64,000 nucleotides of DNA, taken from NCBI RefSeq assembly GCF_034314045.1, contig NZ_JAVIWL010000001.1, forward strand, positions 1,116,001-1,180,000. The letters are read 5' to 3'. Below are positions 20,190 to 29,452 of this stretch, piece by piece; within the stretch, counting starts at the first letter, position 1; every line of letters begins with the position of its first letter. This DNA is from Glaciimonas sp. CA11.2. Its GTDB lineage: Bacteria; Pseudomonadota; Gammaproteobacteria; Burkholderiales; Burkholderiaceae_D. Position numbers and translations under genes: made by a program. A model generated the notes under the pieces. That model saw only the letters and a list, made by a program, of their open reading frames with translations. It did not search any database and was not told where the DNA came from.

Positions 20190-20559
20190 TTTTTTGGTCT
20201 GCTTTGCTTATCGCTACTACAGTTTCTATAGTAGCTGCCGCTCCTGCGGTTTGCAAAAAACCACAAAAGTGTAGCACAGATGTAGTGAATAGGTGAGTTT
20301 GTGTGCGTTGCAACAATCTCACAGTATGACCTAGTTACGGTAAATTTGCATGGCCGCCCGCGTATGGGCGATTTAAGCTGTTTAAATCACGTATATGAAA
20401 GAATGTGCGAGGATGTACAGGCATGTACAAGGATTGTACGAGGATCGTCGAAAATCCACTCTATTAGACGCATCAGACGTCTTCGGCATCATAAGAACCA
20501 AATTAGGTTAAGGCCCAAATTAGGACCGAACCGGTGGCAATAATATGTTGATGTCCGCC
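20190..20559. other. 370-base gap between recX and the DUF2889 gene
   Basis: No gene seen. It contains an AT-rich hairpin GATTTAA/TTAAATC at 20370-20388 and three TGTAC elements at 20414, 20424 and 20435, spaced about one helical turn apart, within repeated GAGGAT-like words. These could be a protein-binding array upstream of the DUF2889 gene. Confidence 0.4.
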
Positions 20560-21075
20560 CTAAACAATCCCATCTTCATCAGATTCAACGGGCTCGAACG
20601 CATCGTCATCACCAACGCTGTTAATCGCAGCTTGCACCGCCCGATGAGAAAATCCGCGCTGCAATAAAAACCGCATCTGTTTGCCGCGTTCGATAGCATT
20701 AAGCGGTTGACGCCCAAATTTCCTCACCCACACTTCGCGGGCGCGGGCAAATTCGCCTTCTGCAAGCTGTGATTTAACCGCACTAATCGCATCGGCGGCG
20801 ATACCGTGACTTTTTAATTCCATCACGATGCGGCTATTGCCATAACGTCCAGAGCGCCGATTAATAAGAGATTCGGAGAAGCGTTCTTGAGATAAAAATT
20901 TAGACTCCTCAAGCCAATCGAGCAAAACCTCTATGTCATCGCCCTCTTCGACGTAACGCGATAACTTACGCTTTAACTCGATACGGCTATGCTCACGCAT
21001 CGATAAGTAACGAAGCGCCCTGCCCTTCAGACTGACTGTTGGTTTTGCCATTACTGGATGCGGGTCAGGTAACAC
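20560..21075 (-). CDS. recX: Regulatory protein RecX
   Basis: Inhibits RecA filament growth and ATPase. 171 residues, mostly helical, with the family pattern [23 protein letters not shown] in the first repeat and [20 protein letters not shown] in the second. The frame begins at a GTG (21075) that has AAGG 7 bases upstream; an ATG at 21051 lacks a Shine-Dalgarno but would also give a normal protein. It lies directly behind recA, as in many bacteria. Confidence 0.93.
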   Translation of the reverse strand: MLPDPHPVMAKPTVSLKGRALRYLSMREHSRIELKRKLSRYVEEGDDIEVLLDWLEESKFLSQERFSESLINRRSGRYGNSRIVMELKSHGIAADAISAVKSQLAEGEFARAREVWVRKFGRQPLNAIERGKQMRFLLQRGFSHRAVQAAINSVGDDDAFEPVESDEDGIV

Positions 21076-21272
21076 GGCCCGCCTTATTAAAAAATATTTC
21101 CCAAAAACAAAACGTTACAAAACGTTGGGTTCGCTTTTACGACAGCACATTAAGTTTGCAGCGTCGCAACCTTGTTTAAAACGCAATCTTAAAAGCACAT
21201 AAGGAGTCAGGAGAAAGCTATAACCTCACTTAACACTCATCACACTTATTTTGCACTCATCAAGAACAAAAT

Positions 21273-21310
21273 AAAAATCGGACGAGGAGCCATGCGCCAC
21301 CCGACCGATT
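21273..21310 (-). terminator. Terminator between recA and recX
   Basis: On the minus strand AATCGGtCGGG pairs with CTCGtCCGATT (one T-T mismatch, one G-T pair) and is followed by TTTTTAT. It lies just behind the recA stop. Partial read-through could set the low RecX/RecA ratio, which is inference. Confidence 0.65.
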
Positions 21311-21323
21311 CACTTTTCTTTGA

Positions 21324-22448
21324 TTACTCTACTTTTGCGGCTAACGCTGCGGCTTCTTTGGCTGCTGCTTTTTCAGCGGCTTTTGCTGCTTTCTCAGCGG
21401 CTTTGTCGGTTTCTGTCGACACTGCGCCCTCTAGTAATGGTACGCCTAGTGATGCACGTACTTTGTTTTCGATTTCACGTGCCAGTTCTGGACGCTCTTT
21501 CAGGTAGTTACGGGCGTTGTCTTTACCTTGACCAATACGCTCGCCGTTATAACTGTACCAGGCACCTGATTTTTCAACGATTTTGGCATCCGATCCAAGA
21601 TCCAGAATTTCGCCTTCACGCGAAGTACCTGTACCGTACAGAATGTCGAAATGCGCTTCCTTAAACGGTGGTGCGATTTTGTTCTTCACAACTTTTACAC
21701 GTGTTTCGTTACCGATCACTTCGTCGCCTGATTTAATTGAGCCAGTACGACGAATATCCAGGCGGACCGAAGCGTAAAACTTCAGTGCGTTACCGCCGGT
21801 TGTTGTTTCCGGATTACCAAACATGACACCAATCTTCATCCGAATCTGGTTAATAAAAATCACCAGTGTATTCGTGCGATTAATGCTGCCAGTCAATTTA
21901 CGCAATGCTTGTGACATCAGACGCGCTTGCAAGCCCGGCAAGGAATCGCCCATGTCGCCTTCGATTTCGGCGCGTGGCGTCAATGCGGCAACGGAATCGA
22001 TAACAATCAGATCTACACCGCCGGAACGGACCAGCGCATCGGTAATTTCAAGCGCCTGTTCACCAGTATCCGGTTGTGAAATCAGCAGGTCTGCCAGATT
22101 GATCCCAAGCTTTTGAGCGTAACCGACGTCAAGCGCATGTTCTGCATCAATAAACGCACAGGTGCCGCCCAGCTTTTGCATTTCAGCAATGGTTTGCAGG
22201 GTCAGCGTGGTTTTACCGGATGATTCAGGGCCATAGATTTCGACCACACGACCGCGCGGCAATCCGCCAACGCCTAGCGCAATATCAAGACCTAATGAAC
22301 CAGTGGAAACGACCTGGACCTCTTCGACCACGGCACCATCTTCCATGCGCATGATCGAACCCTTGCCGAATTGCTTTTCGATTTGTGCCAATGCTGCGGC
22401 AAGTGCCTTGCTTTTATCAGGATTTGCTGCGGATTTTTTATCGTCCAT
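21324..22448 (-). CDS. recA: Recombinase RecA
   Basis: 374 residues. Walker A GPESSGKT, the Walker B region [16 protein letters not shown], and loop L2 around [25 protein letters not shown]. Catalyses strand exchange and stimulates LexA autocleavage. The C-terminal tail (from about 340) is unusual in being rich in Ala and Lys (repeats like [15 protein letters not shown]) rather than strongly acidic as in E. coli. Two SOS boxes precede the gene. Confidence 0.98.
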   Translation of the reverse strand: MDDKKSAANPDKSKALAAALAQIEKQFGKGSIMRMEDGAVVEEVQVVSTGSLGLDIALGVGGLPRGRVVEIYGPESSGKTTLTLQTIAEMQKLGGTCAFIDAEHALDVGYAQKLGINLADLLISQPDTGEQALEITDALVRSGGVDLIVIDSVAALTPRAEIEGDMGDSLPGLQARLMSQALRKLTGSINRTNTLVIFINQIRMKIGVMFGNPETTTGGNALKFYASVRLDIRRTGSIKSGDEVIGNETRVKVVKNKIAPPFKEAHFDILYGTGTSREGEILDLGSDAKIVEKSGAWYSYNGERIGQGKDNARNYLKERPELAREIENKVRASLGVPLLEGAVSTETDKAAEKAAKAAEKAAAKEAAALAAKVE

Positions 22449-22478
22449 GGATTTTCTTTCGGCAAAAGGGGTGTAAGA

Positions 22479-22512
22479 CTGTATTAATAGACAGTACTGT
22501 ATAAAAAAACAG
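22479..22512 (-). promoter_or_regulatory. Two tandem LexA (SOS) boxes before recA
   Basis: Both sites match the CTGT-N8-ACAG consensus used by proteobacterial LexA: 22479-22494 (CTGTATTAATAGACAG) and 22497-22512 (CTGTATAAAAAAACAG), separated by two bases. They lie 31-64 bases upstream of the recA start, where a promoter must be. Centre-to-centre distance is 18 bases. Confidence 0.88.
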
Positions 22513-22777
22513 TGCGAATTGCAAGCGTTGTAAACTTAAAGTTAGATAATGTTGCAAACCAGCTGCAACCACTTTCTTTACCCGCATTGTAAACCCGTGT
22601 GGAATTTTGGTTGAAATCTTGATGCAAGAGGATACAAACTAACCGTCCTAGCAACGGGCTTGCCAACCCTGCCGACGCAGACAGTACGCCAGTACCGGGG
22701 CTAGCAGCGGCAAGGAAAGCAAAACGCGGCCAGGAGAGCAAAACGCCGCTTGGGCGATTTGCGTAAGCCCTCTGGAT
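22513..22777. other. Upstream part of the recA leader region
   Basis: No gene seen between the SOS boxes and the 3' end of the regulator gene at 22778. A minus-strand open frame here runs through the SOS boxes and is not believable. Confidence 0.4.
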
Positions 22778-23353
22778 TTATCGGTGAATCACTACCAATA
22801 GAGCTCTCGCCTCGGTTTTTCCTGTGTTACGTATCACATGATTTTTGTCGGCGGGGTAGCGTGCAGTGCCACCAATTTTCAGCTTTTTCTTCACGCCATC
22901 CACGACGACCTCGACACCACCATTCAACAACGTTAAATGCTCCATCGTGCCAGGATCGTGCGGTGTGGAAACTAATGCCCCTTCCGGTGCCAACGTCAAT
23001 TCGTACCATTCATATTTGCCGGCCAATTCCATCGGCCCGAGAATGCGCAGGACGTAACCAGCGTGAAGACCAGGCAAAGTAGGCGTTTCGTGCGGTTCCA
23101 TGATGTGAATAGCTTCCCGTTCCGACGTTTCGGTAGCGAGCAATTCTTCTATACCAATACCTAAAGCGTTGGCCAATCGCCATGTCACCGCTATGGTCGG
23201 ATTCGCTTTTTCACGTTCAATTTGCGACAGCATGGATTTAGACACGCCGGCCGCACGCGACAAATCGTCAAGCGTCAGACCGCGCTTAAGCCGTAGCCGT
23301 TGAAGCGTCGCGCCGACTTCGGGTGGTGTGTTGTGAGCAATAGGTGAATGCAT
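22778..23353 (-). CDS. XRE-family transcriptional regulator with cupin domain
   Basis: 191 residues. An N-terminal helix-turn-helix (about 12-66) contains LDDLSRAAGVSKSMLSQIEREKANP in segments typical of XRE/SinR proteins. A C-terminal cupin (about 105-190) should bind a small ligand. It is divergent from kbl-tdh, so it is the likely regulator of threonine/glycine metabolism, perhaps sensing an amino acid or derivative. The palindrome at 23389-23424, just upstream of its start, is a candidate operator. Regulator-target pairing is inferred from position. Confidence 0.9.
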   Translation of the reverse strand: MHSPIAHNTPPEVGATLQRLRLKRGLTLDDLSRAAGVSKSMLSQIEREKANPTIAVTWRLANALGIGIEELLATETSEREAIHIMEPHETPTLPGLHAGYVLRILGPMELAGKYEWYELTLAPEGALVSTPHDPGTMEHLTLLNGGVEVVVDGVKKKLKIGGTARYPADKNHVIRNTGKTEARALLVVIHR

Positions 23354-23388
23354 AAATTTACTTGCTATGTTTAATGGCAGTCGTTAAT

Positions 23389-23442
23389 ATCCACTATATT
23401 GAATATTTGTTCGATATAGTGGATTCATATCTTTATATTGAA
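23389..23442. promoter_or_regulatory. Candidate operator of the XRE-cupin regulator
   Basis: Perfect 11-bp inverted repeat ATCCACTATAT (23389-23399) / ATATAGTGGAT (23414-23424). Within and beside it the half-site TATATTGAA occurs at 23395 and again at 23434, and inverted as TTCGATATA at 23410. It lies 36 bases before the regulator start, which suits autoregulation and control of kbl-tdh. Confidence 0.6.
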
Positions 23443-23748
23443 CTTCATAGTAACAGATGCAACAGTCGATAATAGATCAAATAGGTCCCAATACCCCACT
23501 AGGTGTTAAGCGTAGGCCGACGCCGTTTGCTAAAGCGTTCCGCTACCGGATTTTACAGCCACATTTATGGTTACAAAATTGACAAAAGACATAAGACTCA
23601 AAACGATAAATGGGGCCGTCATTTGGCCTTGGGCAACCGCTCACAATACGAAAATGCACACGATCGCCGTACAAGTTTTAAGATAGATAGTGAACATTAA
23701 AACCGTGGGTATTAAAACCGTCTGCATAAAAAACGACAAGGAATTGAA
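23425..23748. other. Leader region of kbl
   Basis: No gene seen apart from the third half-site at 23434-23442. I looked for a glycine riboswitch, as the operon makes glycine, and found no clear aptamer pattern. The last bases carry the Shine-Dalgarno AAGGAA before kbl. Confidence 0.35.
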
Positions 23749-24957
23749 ATGACGCCGACATCCTCAAAAGCAAGCTTCTTCGCCAGTCTCGACACCAACC
23801 TGAACGCTCTGCGCGAGCAAGGACTTTATAAGCCGGAACGCGTTATCAATTCGCGTCAGGGCGCCGAAGTTGTCTGCGACGACGGCCGCACTCTAATCAA
23901 TCTTTGTGCGAACAATTATCTCGGCCTCTCCGGCGAAGAAAAATTGGTTCAGGCGTCGATTGATGCCACCAAGCAATATGGTTACGGTTTATCCTCGGTA
24001 CGCTTTATTTGCGGCACGCAAACCGTGCACAAGCAATTGGAGCAAGCCTTGTCTAGATTCCTCGGGATGGAAGACACGATCTTGTACGCGGCGGCATTTG
24101 ATGCCAACGGCGGCTTGTTCGAGCCATTATTTGACGAGCAAGACGCGATCATCTCAGACACACTGAATCACGCATCAATCATTGATGGCATTCGTCTGTG
24201 CAAGGCCGCGCGTTTTCGGTACACCCATAACGACATGACCGATCTCGAAATTCAGTTGCAGGCGGCTGGCGACAAGCGTCATAAGGTCATTGTCACTGAC
24301 GGTGTATTTTCGATGGATGGCACGATTGCACAGCTCGACAAAATCTGCGATCTGGCTGACAAATACGGCGCACTGGTGATGATCGATGAATGCCACGCGT
24401 CGGGCTTCATGGGTTCGACCGGACGCGGTACGCACGAGCATCATCATGTGATGGGTCGGATAGATATCATCACCGGAACGCTCGGTAAAGCACTCGGCGG
24501 TGCAATGGGTGGTTTTACCGCTGCACGGCGTGAAGTGATTGAAACATTGCGGCAAAAATCTCGCCCCTATTTGTTTTCCAACACGTTGGCACCATCCATA
24601 GCAGGGACCTCGTTGACGGTATTAAATATGCTTTCAAACTCGACCGAGTTACGTGATCGTTTGCAGGCAAACACGGAGCATTTCCGGCGCGAAATCACTC
24701 AGTTGGGCTTCACCATCAAACCGGGTACGCATCCGATTGTGCCGGTGATGCTATTCGATGCGCCGATAGCCCAACAATTTGCGCAACGCTTGTATGCATT
24801 GGGCATTCTGGTTACCGGCTTTTTCTATCCGGTCGTACCAATGGGCCAGGCGCGGGTGCGCGTACAAATGTCGGCCGCCCACAGCACGCAACAACTCGAT
24901 CTGGCATTAGCAGCATTTGCGCAAGTCGGCCATGAGCTCGGCCTCTTGAAACATTAA
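23749..24957 (+). CDS. kbl: Glycine C-acetyltransferase (2-amino-3-ketobutyrate CoA ligase)
   Basis: PLP enzyme that splits 2-amino-3-oxobutyrate with CoA into glycine and acetyl-CoA. 402 residues of the alpha-oxoamine synthase family: [11 protein letters not shown], the [17 protein letters not shown] region, [16 protein letters not shown], and the PLP lysine Lys247 in [14 protein letters not shown]. The start is preceded by AAGGAATTGAA. The threonine dehydrogenase gene follows after 13 bases, giving the complete two-step threonine-to-glycine route. Confidence 0.96.
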   Translation: MTPTSSKASFFASLDTNLNALREQGLYKPERVINSRQGAEVVCDDGRTLINLCANNYLGLSGEEKLVQASIDATKQYGYGLSSVRFICGTQTVHKQLEQALSRFLGMEDTILYAAAFDANGGLFEPLFDEQDAIISDTLNHASIIDGIRLCKAARFRYTHNDMTDLEIQLQAAGDKRHKVIVTDGVFSMDGTIAQLDKICDLADKYGALVMIDECHASGFMGSTGRGTHEHHHVMGRIDIITGTLGKALGGAMGGFTAARREVIETLRQKSRPYLFSNTLAPSIAGTSLTVLNMLSNSTELRDRLQANTEHFRREITQLGFTIKPGTHPIVPVMLFDAPIAQQFAQRLYALGILVTGFFYPVVPMGQARVRVQMSAAHSTQQLDLALAAFAQVGHELGLLKH

Positions 24958-24970
24958 GACGGAAAACAAA

Positions 24971-25918
24971 ATGGAAAAGATTCTGGTCATTGGTGCTAAC
25001 GGTCAAATTGGCAGCGAGTTAGTGGATGCGCTCGTAGAAAAACATGGTGCCGCCAATATCATCGCGGCCGATATCAGCCCTTCCAGTTCGTATGGCGCGG
25101 CTTGCTACGAGCGTCTCGACGTACTCAATAGCAATCTGCTTGCAGAAGTCATCAACCGTTATGAGATTACACAGGTCTACCAATTGGCCGCGATGTTATC
25201 GGTCACCGGCGAGCAAGCACCGTTGAAAGCATGGACATTAAATATCAATGGCTTACTCAACATTTTAGAACTGGCGCGGGAACGCAATCAGGTCGGTAAA
25301 CCTTTACGGATATTTTGGCCATCCTCAATCGCCGCATTTGGGCCAAATACGCCAGCCATCAATACGCCGCAAATGACGATCATGGACCCAACCACCATTT
25401 ACGGCATCAGTAAACAAGCCGGTGAAAGACTGTGCGAGTACTATTTCAGCAAGTTCGATATTGATGTCCGCAGCATCCGCTATCCGGGTATCATCAGCTT
25501 CAAATCGCCTCCCGGCGGGGGCACGACTGACTATGCAATCGCTATTTTTCATGCTGCCAAACGTGCTGAACAATATCAATGTTTTCTTTATCCGGAAACC
25601 ACCTTGCCGATGATTTATATGCCCGATGCCATTCGGGCTACTATCGAACTGATGGAGGCACCAGCAGCGCAAGTGCGGATACGGTCGGCCTATAATGTGG
25701 CTGGATTGAGCTTCAACCCAGCGCAGTTAGCGCAAGCCATCAGGCAACAGTTGCCGCAGTTCGAGATCGTTTATCAACCGGATGATCGACAAGATATCGC
25801 CGACAGTTGGCCGCAGAGTCTGGACGATACGCAAGCACGCACCGACTGGAACTGGCATGCCGAAATTGGTCTGGATCAAATGGTGCGGGATATGCTAGAA
25901 AATATTCACGCAAAATAG
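24971..25918 (+). CDS. L-threonine 3-dehydrogenase, SDR (epimerase-like) type
   Basis: 315-residue NAD-dependent extended SDR. The N-terminal GANGQIG (8-14) is the dinucleotide loop, and YGISK has catalytic Tyr144 and Lys148. The segment SIRYPGIIS and the C-terminal pattern match epimerase-like threonine dehydrogenases rather than UDP-sugar epimerases. It oxidises threonine to 2-amino-3-oxobutyrate, which Kbl then cleaves. E. coli uses an unrelated zinc-dependent MDR enzyme for this step. Its place right behind kbl is the main support for the substrate. Confidence 0.9.
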   Translation: MEKILVIGANGQIGSELVDALVEKHGAANIIAADISPSSSYGAACYERLDVLNSNLLAEVINRYEITQVYQLAAMLSVTGEQAPLKAWTLNINGLLNILELARERNQVGKPLRIFWPSSIAAFGPNTPAINTPQMTIMDPTTIYGISKQAGERLCEYYFSKFDIDVRSIRYPGIISFKSPPGGGTTDYAIAIFHAAKRAEQYQCFLYPETTLPMIYMPDAIRATIELMEAPAAQVRIRSAYNVAGLSFNPAQLAQAIRQQLPQFEIVYQPDDRQDIADSWPQSLDDTQARTDWNWHAEIGLDQMVRDMLENIHAK

Positions 25919-26069
25919 TGAATGATGCATTAACCGGGACGATGAAGCGAATTGATGAATGCGCCTTTCAGTAAGCCGCTACTTCGCTTTACCGACATCC
26001 GTCACTGTCTTTATCACTCTTCTAGCATTGACTCGGCACTCTTCAGGACTTTTGCACCATGTAGTGCGT

Positions 26070-27566
26070 TCACTGCCAACGCGTATCCATATCCAGCGGA
26101 TAAATGGGGCGGCGTACATTCTTGATGGGAAATAACGCAAAATTCGAACTGGTCGGACCGCCAGTATCGGAGTCGCACTCCTCCAAGCCTTTACTAATCG
26201 GTCCGAATACCGGACGACAATACATACGCGATTTCAGCAACAAGAACGTTTTTTTAACTGGATCAAGGCCCATACTAGTAAAGACGCCAAGGTCGTAAGG
26301 TTCCACCCGCTCTTCGGTCACAACGATTTGTGCCACGCCAATATCGAACAGGACACTTTTCCCCATTTGTATGGTGGAACCAGTATAGATAGGACCGGTT
26401 ACCGAAAATTGTCCATCCGTTATCGCTAACACTTGGCCAGTCAAGGTTAGCGGTGTTTTAGTAATGCCTTGTTTGGTGAGGGCGACCTTGTTGCCTAGCG
26501 TAACGGTGACGGTCGCGCCGATACCCGCAGCGACCAATTTTGAGACCGCTTCTGGATCACTGATTGGTCCGACACCGATGTCTGTAAGACCTTCGGCCAT
26601 GGCGACTTCAAGCACATCGAGCGTGTTGCACGTGCCGCCAGACATGACATTATCGCTATGATCAAGCAATAACACTGGTCCGGCACCGTCACCTGCGGCC
26701 ATCTCTTTTGCGTTCGCCAGCGACTGCTTTAAGGGCTTGCTGTCATACACAAAACCATCACGCTCGCACCACATCGAACGGGCAATTTTTTCTGCTACCT
26801 GATTGGCAAGAACCACATCGTTTTCGGTCACCACTACTACCGACATCCCTGCATCGCGGAAATCCGACAACGGAAAACCGGCGAAGATCGATACCGCCAA
26901 GACACCCGTTTCAGATTCCGCAGCGATCGCGGCTTGCACTGCACGCTGCATCGCGCTGGTCGATGTGTCGCTAGTCAGTGAGGCCGACAGCAATGGCAAC
27001 TGACACCACCCGACTACCGGATGACTTTTTTGTTGCAACATATCAACCAGCAAACGACCGGCATGCTCGCCAGCTTCGTACATGTCGATGTGTGGATAGG
27101 TCTTGAAGCTGACAATAATATCCGCGTTATCTATTATTTTTTGTGTAATGTTGCCATGCAGATCAAGGGCGACGCACAGAGGGGTATCAGGCGCTATCTC
27201 GCGTATTTTTTGGAGTAGCGAACCTTCACCATCTTCAGCGTTTTCCGCTACCATCGCGCCGTGAAGATCCAGCATGATCGCATCGCAACCCACGCTGATG
27301 GCCCGCAAGATAGCGTCATTCATCAGCGTGTAAGCATCTGCAGCGACGGCCGCGCTTGGATTGGCCATGGCCGCGATTGGTGTCACTATCGTAGCGCCCA
27401 ACCCGTCCGCAATATCCAGAAATGCACCCATGGCGGTACGTGCCCCTTTCTGATCACGATAGGCCGCCTCATCCCATTGCGGCGCGAAAGCATCCAGCGG
27501 CGTAGTGATAGGAGAAAACGTATTTGTCTCGTGATTCAGTCGCGCGACAACGATTTTCAATAGCAT
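26070..27566 (-). CDS. M81 family metallopeptidase (MlrC-like)
   Basis: 498 residues from the ATG at 27566, chosen because GAGGA lies 8 bases upstream; the open frame begins five codons earlier at TTG. The N-terminus IVVARLNHETNTFSP, MLDLHGAMVAENAEDGEG and DLHGNIT are the M81 motifs, with likely zinc ligands in the two DxH segments. DNVMSGGTCNTLDVLE begins the second domain. MlrC is known from degradation of linear microcystin peptides, but most homologues are of unknown substrate. Neighbouring amidohydrolase remnant and aminotransferase suggest breakdown of a nitrogenous compound. Confidence 0.9.
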   Translation of the reverse strand: MLLKIVVARLNHETNTFSPITTPLDAFAPQWDEAAYRDQKGARTAMGAFLDIADGLGATIVTPIAAMANPSAAVAADAYTLMNDAILRAISVGCDAIMLDLHGAMVAENAEDGEGSLLQKIREIAPDTPLCVALDLHGNITQKIIDNADIIVSFKTYPHIDMYEAGEHAGRLLVDMLQQKSHPVVGWCQLPLLSASLTSDTSTSAMQRAVQAAIAAESETGVLAVSIFAGFPLSDFRDAGMSVVVVTENDVVLANQVAEKIARSMWCERDGFVYDSKPLKQSLANAKEMAAGDGAGPVLLLDHSDNVMSGGTCNTLDVLEVAMAEGLTDIGVGPISDPEAVSKLVAAGIGATVTVTLGNKVALTKQGITKTPLTLTGQVLAITDGQFSVTGPIYTGSTIQMGKSVLFDIGVAQIVVTEERVEPYDLGVFTSMGLDPVKKTFLLLKSRMYCRPVFGPISKGLEECDSDTGGPTSSNFALFPIKNVRRPIYPLDMDTRWQ

Positions 27567-27616
27567 TTTCTTATTCCTCAAAAATTCATTACCAGATTAA
27601 TTCAGCCTATTCTTAA

Positions 27617-27874
27617 TTAATCAGCGATACGAATTGCGCTGTTTAATATGGCGTGCAGCAAGACGTTCGCACCCGCTTTCAGATGTTCTGATTTAGCATC
27701 CTCGATTTCATTGTGGCTGACGCCATCTTTGCACGGCACAAAAATCATTCCGGACGACGCAACGCGAGCAGTATAAATCGCATTGTGACCGGCACCGAAT
27801 ACCACGTCCATCTTCGCGTATCCAAGAAAATCCTCAGCGAAGCCGATAAAAAATAATGGCATGAGATTACTCAT
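27617..27874 (-). pseudogene. C-terminal remnant of an M20-type amidohydrolase
   Basis: An open frame of 85 residues whose last about 65 residues resemble the end of Zn-dependent N-carbamoyl/allantoate amidohydrolases (HyuC/AllC group): VVFGAGHNAIYTARV, GMIFVPCKDGVSHNEIED and LKAGANVLLHAIL. Full-length enzymes have about 410 residues, so most of the protein is missing. The first 16 residues are encoded by a terminator-like hairpin, so this is a broken gene joined to foreign upstream DNA. It lies between the M81 and aminotransferase genes. Confidence 0.75.
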
Positions 27875-27885
27875 GCCATTATTTT
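27850..27885 (-). terminator. Perfect 16-bp hairpin with T run
   Basis: AAAATAATGGCATGAG (27850-27865) is perfectly complementary to CTCATGCCATTATTTT (27870-27885) around a 4-base loop. On the minus strand the stem runs into TTTTTTATC, which fits an intrinsic terminator for the lost gene upstream. It overlaps the 5' end of the amidohydrolase remnant. Confidence 0.75.
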
Positions 27886-27911
27886 GCGTAATTATTTTTT
27901 CGCATTCCAGA

Positions 27912-28130
27912 TTACTTCATTTTCTGAAATGCAAACTTGACACCCCAACTAGCGGTATTCGGCCGAGGTTGCATGACTGCTATCGGCGACATGAAAAAAC
28001 GTAGTGCTGACTGCAGCAATCGCTGCAACGACTTCCTACGCGATACCGAGAACGACTTGTGCAACTGGTTTGCCGAGCGTGGCATTAAAAACGTCGGCAT
28101 AACTTGGTGCAAACCCAGTTCTTATTTTTG
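27912..28130 (-). pseudogene. Possible decayed gene end, family not recognised
   Basis: Between the aminotransferase stop and the 16-bp hairpin, one minus frame reads like protein (TGFAPSYADVFNATLGKPVA..., then EVVAAIAAVSTTFFHVADSS...) but has in-frame stops. Another minus frame ends WGVKFAFQKMK at 27912. This suggests a decayed gene that once ended at the hairpin. I cannot name the family, and it could also be non-coding. Confidence 0.3.
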
Positions 28131-28132
28131 GC

Positions 28133-29452
28133 TCAATCCAAGGTTTTTAAAATACCGGATAGTTTGCCGATCAGTTCATCGATATGCGTTTTTTCGAATA
28201 CTAACGGTGGCGATAACGCGATGATGTCGCCTGTGGTGCGAATTAGAATGCCATCATCAAACGCCTGTTTGAAAGCATCAAAAGCGCGCGCGCCGGGCTT
28301 GCCCACAATCGAGGTGAGTTCGATCCCTGCGATCAAACCAATGGTTCGGATGTCAACAACGTGCGGAAGGCCTTTCAACGAATGCACTGCATCTTCCCAA
28401 TATCTGGCGATGCTCTTTGCGTGATCCAGAATGCCATCGTTTTCAAAGATATCCAAAGACGCCAGTCCGGCGGCACAGGCCAGCGGATGACCAGAATAGG
28501 TGTAACCATGGAACAGTTCGATTCCAGTCGGGCCGTCCATGAACGCATCGTAAATATGTTGCTTTACAAATACTGCGCCCATCGGTACCACGCCATTGGT
28601 CAAACCTTTTGCTGTCGTCACCAGATCCGGTTCAACGCCAAAGTAATCAAACGCAAATGGCGTCGTGAGACGACCAAAACCAGTGATCACCTCATCAAAT
28701 ATAAGCAGGATGCCGTGCTTGGTACATATTTCACGCAAGCGTTTCAGATAACCTTTTGGCGGGACCAAAATGCCGGTTGATCCAGCCACCGGCTCAACAA
28801 TAACGGCGACGATATTTGAGGCGTCATGCAAAGCCACAATGCGTTCAAGATCGTCCGCCAGATGACCGCCCCATTCCGGCTCTCCTTTGGTGTAAGCATT
28901 TTGTTCAAGATTATGAGTGTGCGGCATATGGTCGACACCCACTAACAGCGACCCGAAGGATTTGCGATTACCTGAAATGCCGCCGACCGAGATACCACCG
29001 AAGCCAACGCCGTGATAGCCACGCTCGCGGCCGATCAAGCGAGTGCGCGTACCGTCACCACGCGCACGGTGATAGGCAATTGCCATTTTCAACGCAGTAT
29101 CAACCGATTCGGAGCCGGAATTGGTGAAGAACACTTTGCTGTAGCGGTTATTAGTGTATTGCTTCAAACGGTCGGCCAACTCAAAAGCGGACGGATGCCC
29201 CATCTGAAATGTAGGCGCAAAGTCCAGTTTGGCAACCATGTCCTGTACCGCTTTGACAATTTTTGGCTGCGCGTGTCCCAGCGGGACACACCACAAACCG
29301 GCAGTGCCGTCCAAAATCTTGCGCCCTTTCACATCTTTATAGTACACACCGGATGCCGATTCCAACAGGCGTGGCGCTTCTTTAAAGTCGCGATTTGCAG
29401 TGAAAGGCATCCAGAAAGCAGACATATCAGCATGGCTGGTGTTAGTTGTCAT
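28133..29452 (-). CDS. Class III aminotransferase (omega-amino acid:pyruvate type)
   Basis: 439 residues from the ATG at 29452, supported by GAGG 8 bases upstream; a GTG at 29461 is less likely. PLP fold type I: FTNSGSESVDTALKMA, FDEVITGFGRLT and the PLP lysine Lys282 in TTAKGLTNG. The N-terminal pattern (FWMPFTANRDFK, GLWCVPLGHAQP) matches beta-alanine/omega-amino acid:pyruvate transaminases. It moves the terminal amino group of an omega-amino acid or amine to pyruvate. Divergent from a MocR regulator, its likely controller. Confidence 0.93.
   Translation of the reverse strand: MTTNTSHADMSAFWMPFTANRDFKEAPRLLESASGVYYKDVKGRKILDGTAGLWCVPLGHAQPKIVKAVQDMVAKLDFAPTFQMGHPSAFELADRLKQYTNNRYSKVFFTNSGSESVDTALKMAIAYHRARGDGTRTRLIGRERGYHGVGFGGISVGGISGNRKSFGSLLVGVDHMPHTHNLEQNAYTKGEPEWGGHLADDLERIVALHDASNIVAVIVEPVAGSTGILVPPKGYLKRLREICTKHGILLIFDEVITGFGRLTTPFAFDYFGVEPDLVTTAKGLTNGVVPMGAVFVKQHIYDAFMDGPTGIELFHGYTYSGHPLACAAGLASLDIFENDGILDHAKSIARYWEDAVHSLKGLPHVVDIRTIGLIAGIELTSIVGKPGARAFDAFKQAFDDGILIRTTGDIIALSPPLVFEKTHIDELIGKLSGILKTLD

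Noticed and set aside
22484..22741. 85-residue minus-strand frame upstream of recA
   Set aside because: It runs through the SOS boxes and promoter of recA, so it is not a believable gene.
23425..23748. Possible glycine riboswitch in the kbl leader
   Set aside because: No aptamer-like core or tandem structure could be recognised by eye.
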